A stretch of DNA of 8,220 bases from assembly GCA_946183175.1 (NCBI GenBank), contig CAMHBH010000097.1, positions 1-8,220 on the forward strand, read 5' to 3'. Positions 5,990-8,220 of the stretch are shown here, in pieces. The notes under the pieces were generated by a model, which was given only the letters and a program-made list of their open reading frames with translations, was not told the DNA's origin and ran no database searches. Each line of letters starts with the position of its first letter. The first letter of the stretch is position 1. The position numbers and the translations under genes are program-made. This DNA comes from an uncultured Oscillibacter sp. GTDB taxonomy: Bacteria > Bacillota > Clostridia > Oscillospirales > Oscillospiraceae.

Positions 5990-6454
5990 ATGAAAACAGA
6001 TACAAAATATTTCGGCGAAATCACCTACGAACCCGACGAACTGCTGACGTTCCCCAAAGGGCTCTACGGATTCGAGGACGAACAGTCCTTCCTCCTGCTC
6101 CCCTTCGCGGAAAACGGCACCCTCTTCAGTCTGCAAAGCGTCAAGACCCCGCAATTGTCCTTCATCCTCATGGACCCCTTTTCCCTCGACGGCAGTTACG
6201 CCCCCGTCTTGCAGGAGGAGGAACTGCAATTCCTGGGCGTGGAGAGAAGCGAGGACCTCTTCTACTACGTCATGTGCGTCGTCAAGGAACCCGTGCCGAC
6301 GAGTACGGTCAACATGCGCTGTCCGGTCGCCATCAACGACGCCGGGAAGGCCATGCAGGTCATTCTTGAGAATACCGCGTGGCACATGCGCCACCAGCTC
6401 AGCGAGTTCCAGCGCGGGGAGGACGCCGAGCAGAAGGAGGCCCCGCCATGCTGA
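5990..6454 (+). CDS. fliW: FliW, flagellin-binding assembly factor and CsrA antagonist
   Basis: 154 residues, near the usual 140-150. In B. subtilis FliW binds either flagellin or CsrA; when flagellin is exported, FliW is freed to bind CsrA and relieve repression of flagellin translation. Conserved landmarks include the early T-K-Y-F-G-E-I segment (5-11), F-P-K-G-L-Y-G-F-E-D (21-30), F-S-L-Q-S-V (46-51) and the C-terminal T-S-T-V-N-M-R-C-P-V-A-I-N (104-116). Residues 138-154 are a charged tail. I start at ATG 5990, 8 bases after GGAGG (5977-5981), and not at the GTG 5984, which would be only 2 bases from that site. The gene overlaps csrA by 7 bases (ATGCTGA), as expected for partners made together. 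Confidence 0.94.
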   Translation: MKTDTKYFGEITYEPDELLTFPKGLYGFEDEQSFLLLPFAENGTLFSLQSVKTPQLSFILMDPFSLDGSYAPVLQEEELQFLGVERSEDLFYYVMCVVKEPVPTSTVNMRCPVAINDAGKAMQVILENTAWHMRHQLSEFQRGEDAEQKEAPPC

Positions 6455-6804
6455 TACTGCGCCGCAAGTCGGGGGAGTCCATCGTCATCGGGGAGAACAT
6501 CAACGTCACGGTGCTGGACATCAACGAGGGGAGCGTACGGCTTGCGATTGACGCGCCGAAAGTCATCCCGATTCTGCGCAGTGAGCTGTTGCAGGCGGCG
6601 GACGCCAACCGCGATTCCGCCGCCGCGAGCCAGGATTCGCTTGTGCTTCTGTCCGGGAAGGCCGACGCCGCGCGTCCGCGCGCGCTCCGGCCCCGGGGCG
6701 CGAAACCGGGGAAAGTCTCCGCGCCGGAACAGCCTCGCGTGGCAGAGAATCCGCCCGCGCCGGAACAGCCCAACGAGACCGTACCGGAACAGCCCGACGC
6801 GTAA
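6448..6804 (+). CDS. csrA: CsrA, RNA-binding translational regulator with a long C-terminal extension
   Basis: 118 residues; normal CsrA is about 60-75. CsrA dimers bind GGA motifs in mRNA leaders and block translation, with flagellin mRNA the known target in B. subtilis. Residues 1-50 are a standard CsrA fold: M-L-I-L-R-R-K-S-G-E-S-I-V-I-G-E-N-I, then V-R-L-A-I-D-A-P-K (30-38). The RNA-contacting positions L4, R6 and R44 are present, though the usual H-R at 43-44 is L-R here. Beyond about residue 62 there is an extension of some 55 residues: a basic stretch R-P-R-A-L-R-P-R-G-A-K-P-G-K (76-89), then a Pro/Glu-rich tail with three PEQP units (93-96, 105-108, 113-116). AAGGAGG (6434-6440) sits 7 bases before the ATG. 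The gene ends the operon. No frameshift is needed to explain the length. Confidence 0.95.
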   Translation: MLILRRKSGESIVIGENINVTVLDINEGSVRLAIDAPKVIPILRSELLQAADANRDSAAASQDSLVLLSGKADAARPRALRPRGAKPGKVSAPEQPRVAENPPAPEQPNETVPEQPDA

Positions 6805-6808
6805 AAAC

Positions 6809-6833
6809 AGCCCTCCCCGTCGCGGGGAGGGCT
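6809..6833. terminator. GC hairpin terminator at the end of the flagellar operon
   Basis: AGCCCTCCCCG (6809-6819) pairs perfectly with CGGGGAGGGCT (6823-6833), an 11-bp stem with a TCG loop, starting 4 bases after the csrA stop. The plus-strand T-run after it is weak (TTGCGCTT). The A-run before it (6803-6807) gives a better U-tract to a transcript of the minus strand, so the element may work in both directions or better in reverse. Confidence 0.75.
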
Positions 6834-6908
6834 TGCGCTTGCGCCACGCGGAGCGGTGTCAGGAATGGCTTTGCGCGCGCTGTTACCAAATTGACACGCT
6901 TTTCCGCC

Positions 6909-6937
6909 TTGACAAGCCCCCGCCGTCATGGTATAGT
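6909..6937 (+). promoter_or_regulatory. Strong extended -10 sigma-A promoter upstream of glyS
   Basis: TTGACA (6909-6914, perfect) and TATAGT (6932-6937, 5 of 6) are separated by 17 bases, with the extended -10 TG at 6929-6930. Transcription would start near 6944. A second TTGACA at 6891-6896 has no -10 partner at proper distance. This is the best promoter in the window and fits a housekeeping gene. Confidence 0.88.
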
Positions 6938-6943
6938 ATGCGA

Positions 6944-7093
6944 CGGTGTAAAGCCGCCAGACGCGGCTTTTCGGCGTCAAAGAAACCGGACAGCGTTTCC
7001 GCACGGAGACGAGAAAACCCGTTCCAGTGTGCCCTGAGCCGAAAGGCCGGGGCGTTTTATTTTGAGAGCGGCGGACGAGCAGGAGGACAGTCT
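6944..7093 (+). promoter_or_regulatory. Structured glyS leader RNA, possible attenuator
   Basis: About 150 bases between the expected transcription start and the glyS ATG. Hairpin 1: AAAGCCGC (6950-6957) with GCGGCTTT (6963-6970), 8 bp. It competes with an alternative, GACGC (6960-6964) with GCGTC (6974-6978). Hairpin 2: CGTTTCC (6994-7000) with GGAGACG (7005-7011), 7 bp with one G-T pair and a 4-base loop. Hairpin 3 is the terminator at 7031-7063. Gly-tRNA synthetase leaders in Firmicutes are often T-boxes, but I find no AGGGTGGNACCGCG-like T-box sequence, and the leader is shorter than usual T-boxes. What signal it would sense is unknown. Confidence 0.55.
7031..7063 (+). terminator. Intrinsic terminator inside the glyS leader
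   Basis: GCCCTG-A-GCC (7031-7040, A7037 bulged) pairs with GGCCGGGGC (7045-7053) around a GAAA tetraloop, giving 9 pairs including one G-T. It is followed by G then TTTTATTTT (7055-7063). Stem, GNRA loop and T-tract make this the most convincing intrinsic terminator of the window, and it ends 30 bases before the glyS start codon, so readthrough of it must control glyS expression. Confidence 0.75.
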
Positions 7094-8220
7094 ATGGATA
7101 ATCGCCAGAAAACCATGGAGCGTATTGTAGCGCTGTGCAAGGGGCGCGGATTCGTGTTTCCGGGCAGTGAGATTTACGGCGGCCTCGCCAATAGCTGGGA
7201 CTACGGCCCCCTGGGCGTGGAGCTCAAGAACAATGTCAAACGCGCGTGGTGGAAGAAGTTCGTGCAGGAGAACCCCTACAACGTGGGCCTCGACGCCGCG
7301 ATTCTCATGAATCCGGAAGTGTGGGTAGCCTCCGGGCACGTCTCGACCTTCAACGACCCCCTGATTGACTGCCGCGCGTGCAAAATGCGCCACCGCGCCG
7401 ACAAACTCGTAGAGGAGTACGTCAAGGAGAATAACCTGGACGTGACGGTTGAGGCCATGACGCAGGAGGAGCTCGTGTCGTTCATCCGGGAACACTCCGT
7501 GCCGTGCCCGGGCTGCGGCAAGAGCGACTTCACGGACATTCGACGCTTTAATCTGATGTTCAAGACCCATCAGGGCGTCACCGAGGACACCGCCAGCGAA
7601 GTCTATCTCCGCCCCGAGACCGCCCAGGGCATTTTCGTCAACTTCCCGGCCATCCAGCGCACGACACGGCGCAAACTGCCGTTCGGCGTCTGTCAGGTGG
7701 GGAAGTCCTTCCGGAACGAAATCACGCCGGGGAACTTCATTTTCCGTATCCGCGAATTTGAGCAAATGGAACTCGAATTTTTCTGCAAGCCCGACACCGA
7801 TTTGGAGTGGTTCCAATACTGGCGCACATACTGCCATGACTGGCTGATTGGCCTGAACATCCGGGAAGAAAACCTCCGTCTGCGCGACCACACCCCCGAG
7901 GAACTCGCGTTCTATTCCAAGGCAACGACCGATTTCGAGTACCTGTTCCCGTTCGGCTGGGGCGAACTGTGGGGCGTCGCGGACCGTACCGACTACGACC
8001 TGACGCAACACCAGGAGCATTCCGGGCAGGATTTGACCTACTACGACCAGGAGAAGAACGAGCACTACATCCCCTACGTTATCGAGCCGTCGCTGGGGGC
8101 CGACCGCATGACGCTGGCGCTGTTGGTGGAGGCCTACGACGAGGAAGTCGTAGACGCCGCCAAGAACGACGTGCGCACGGTCATGCGCTTCCATCCGGCA
8201 ATTGCGCCCTTTAAGGCCGC
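7094..8220 (+). CDS. glyS: Glycyl-tRNA synthetase, single-chain type (3' end outside window)
   Basis: The first 375 residues of a protein usually about 460 long; the gene is open at the window edge, not broken. The enzyme is a cytoplasmic class II synthetase that activates glycine with ATP and charges tRNA-Gly. It starts with the family N-terminus (G-F-V-F-P-G-S-E-I-Y-G-G-L-A-N-S-W-D-Y-G-P-L-G). Four cysteines, C93-x2-C96 and C138-x2-C141, form a likely zinc ribbon. Class II motif 2 is at about 205-230 (S-F-R-N-E-I-T-P-G-N-F-I-F-R) and motif 3 at about 332-343 (S-L-G-A-D-R-M-T-L-A). The anticodon-binding domain has just begun (F-H-P-A-I-A-P). It resembles the Staphylococcus and Clostridia alpha2 enzyme, not the two-subunit GlyQ/GlyS of B. 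subtilis. AGGAGG at 7081-7086, 7 bases before the ATG, fixes the start. Confidence 0.97.
   Translation, partial: MDNRQKTMERIVALCKGRGFVFPGSEIYGGLANSWDYGPLGVELKNNVKRAWWKKFVQENPYNVGLDAAILMNPEVWVASGHVSTFNDPLIDCRACKMRHRADKLVEEYVKENNLDVTVEAMTQEELVSFIREHSVPCPGCGKSDFTDIRRFNLMFKTHQGVTEDTASEVYLRPETAQGIFVNFPAIQRTTRRKLPFGVCQVGKSFRNEITPGNFIFRIREFEQMELEFFCKPDTDLEWFQYWRTYCHDWLIGLNIREENLRLRDHTPEELAFYSKATTDFEYLFPFGWGELWGVADRTDYDLTQHQEHSGQDLTYYDQEKNEHYIPYVIEPSLGADRMTLALLVEAYDEEVVDAAKNDVRTVMRFHPAIAPFKA

Noticed and set aside
4172..6394. A 740-codon open frame on the minus strand across flgL, yviE and fliW
   Set aside because: It lies wholly antisense to three well-recognised genes, crosses their boundaries, and its protein is a Val/Gly/Asp/His-rich composition typical of the shadow frame of GC-rich coding DNA. 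No domain is recognisable.
6944..7063. glyS leader as a T-box, glycine riboswitch or guanidine-II (mini-ykkC) element
   Set aside because: I found no T-box core sequence, no glycine aptamer core and no pair of ACGR-loop hairpins. A divergent T-box cannot be excluded by eye.
6938..7093. In-frame extension of glyS upstream to an ATG at 6938
   Set aside because: The frame is open, but that ATG lies directly after the -10 hexamer and before the expected transcription start. It would also run through the terminator hairpin, and the ATG at 7094 has an ideal AGGAGG and matches the family N-terminus.
6977..8194. A 405-codon open frame on the minus strand over glyS
   Set aside because: Antisense shadow of a highly conserved synthetase, with no recognisable domain and no convincing ribosome binding site.

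Overview
The window is GC-rich DNA, most likely from a flagellated clostridial Firmicute (Oscillospirales-like is my best guess). This rests on three things: the flagellar gene order flgM-flgN-flgK-flgL-yviE-fliW-csrA, which matches the Bacillus subtilis late flagellar cluster; strong AGGAGG-type ribosome binding sites; and a single-chain, zinc-ribbon glycyl-tRNA synthetase of the Clostridia/Staphylococcus kind. All genes are on the plus strand. The taxon is inferred from remembered family patterns, not from a search.

Layout. (1) 19-952: a sigma-A promoter drives a membrane-anchored protein with two bacterial Ig-like (BIG2) domains. (2) 953-1211: a non-coding gap holding a GC palindrome, an intrinsic terminator, a candidate sigma-28 promoter and a strong leader hairpin touching the flgM ribosome binding site. 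(3) 1212-6804: a seven-gene flagellar operon. FlgM is the anti-sigma-28 factor, FlgN the chaperone for the hook-filament junction proteins FlgK and FlgL, YviE a DUF6470 protein of unknown role, FliW the flagellin-binding antagonist of CsrA, and CsrA the RNA-binding translational repressor. It closes with a GC hairpin at 6809-6833. (4) 6909-8220: an extended -10 sigma-A promoter, a short structured leader containing a convincing intrinsic terminator, and the 5' part of glyS, which runs off the window.

How the genes work together. The operon groups the late-assembly checkpoint of the flagellum: sigma-28 control (FlgM), junction building (FlgN, FlgK, FlgL) and post-transcriptional control of flagellin (FliW, CsrA). 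The sigma-28 promoter in front of flgM would give the usual feedback loop, with sigma-28 making its own inhibitor. Flagellin (hag), the usual target of CsrA and next gene in B. subtilis, is not here; glyS follows instead.

The most unusual points are the glyS leader (promoter, hairpins and a terminator before the start codon, but no T-box sequence that I can see), a CsrA about twice the normal length with a PEQP-repeat tail, an internally duplicated module in an oversized FlgK, and RNA hairpins that cover the ribosome binding sites of yviE and fliW just upstream of csrA. No mobile element, CRISPR array, tRNA or rRNA was seen.
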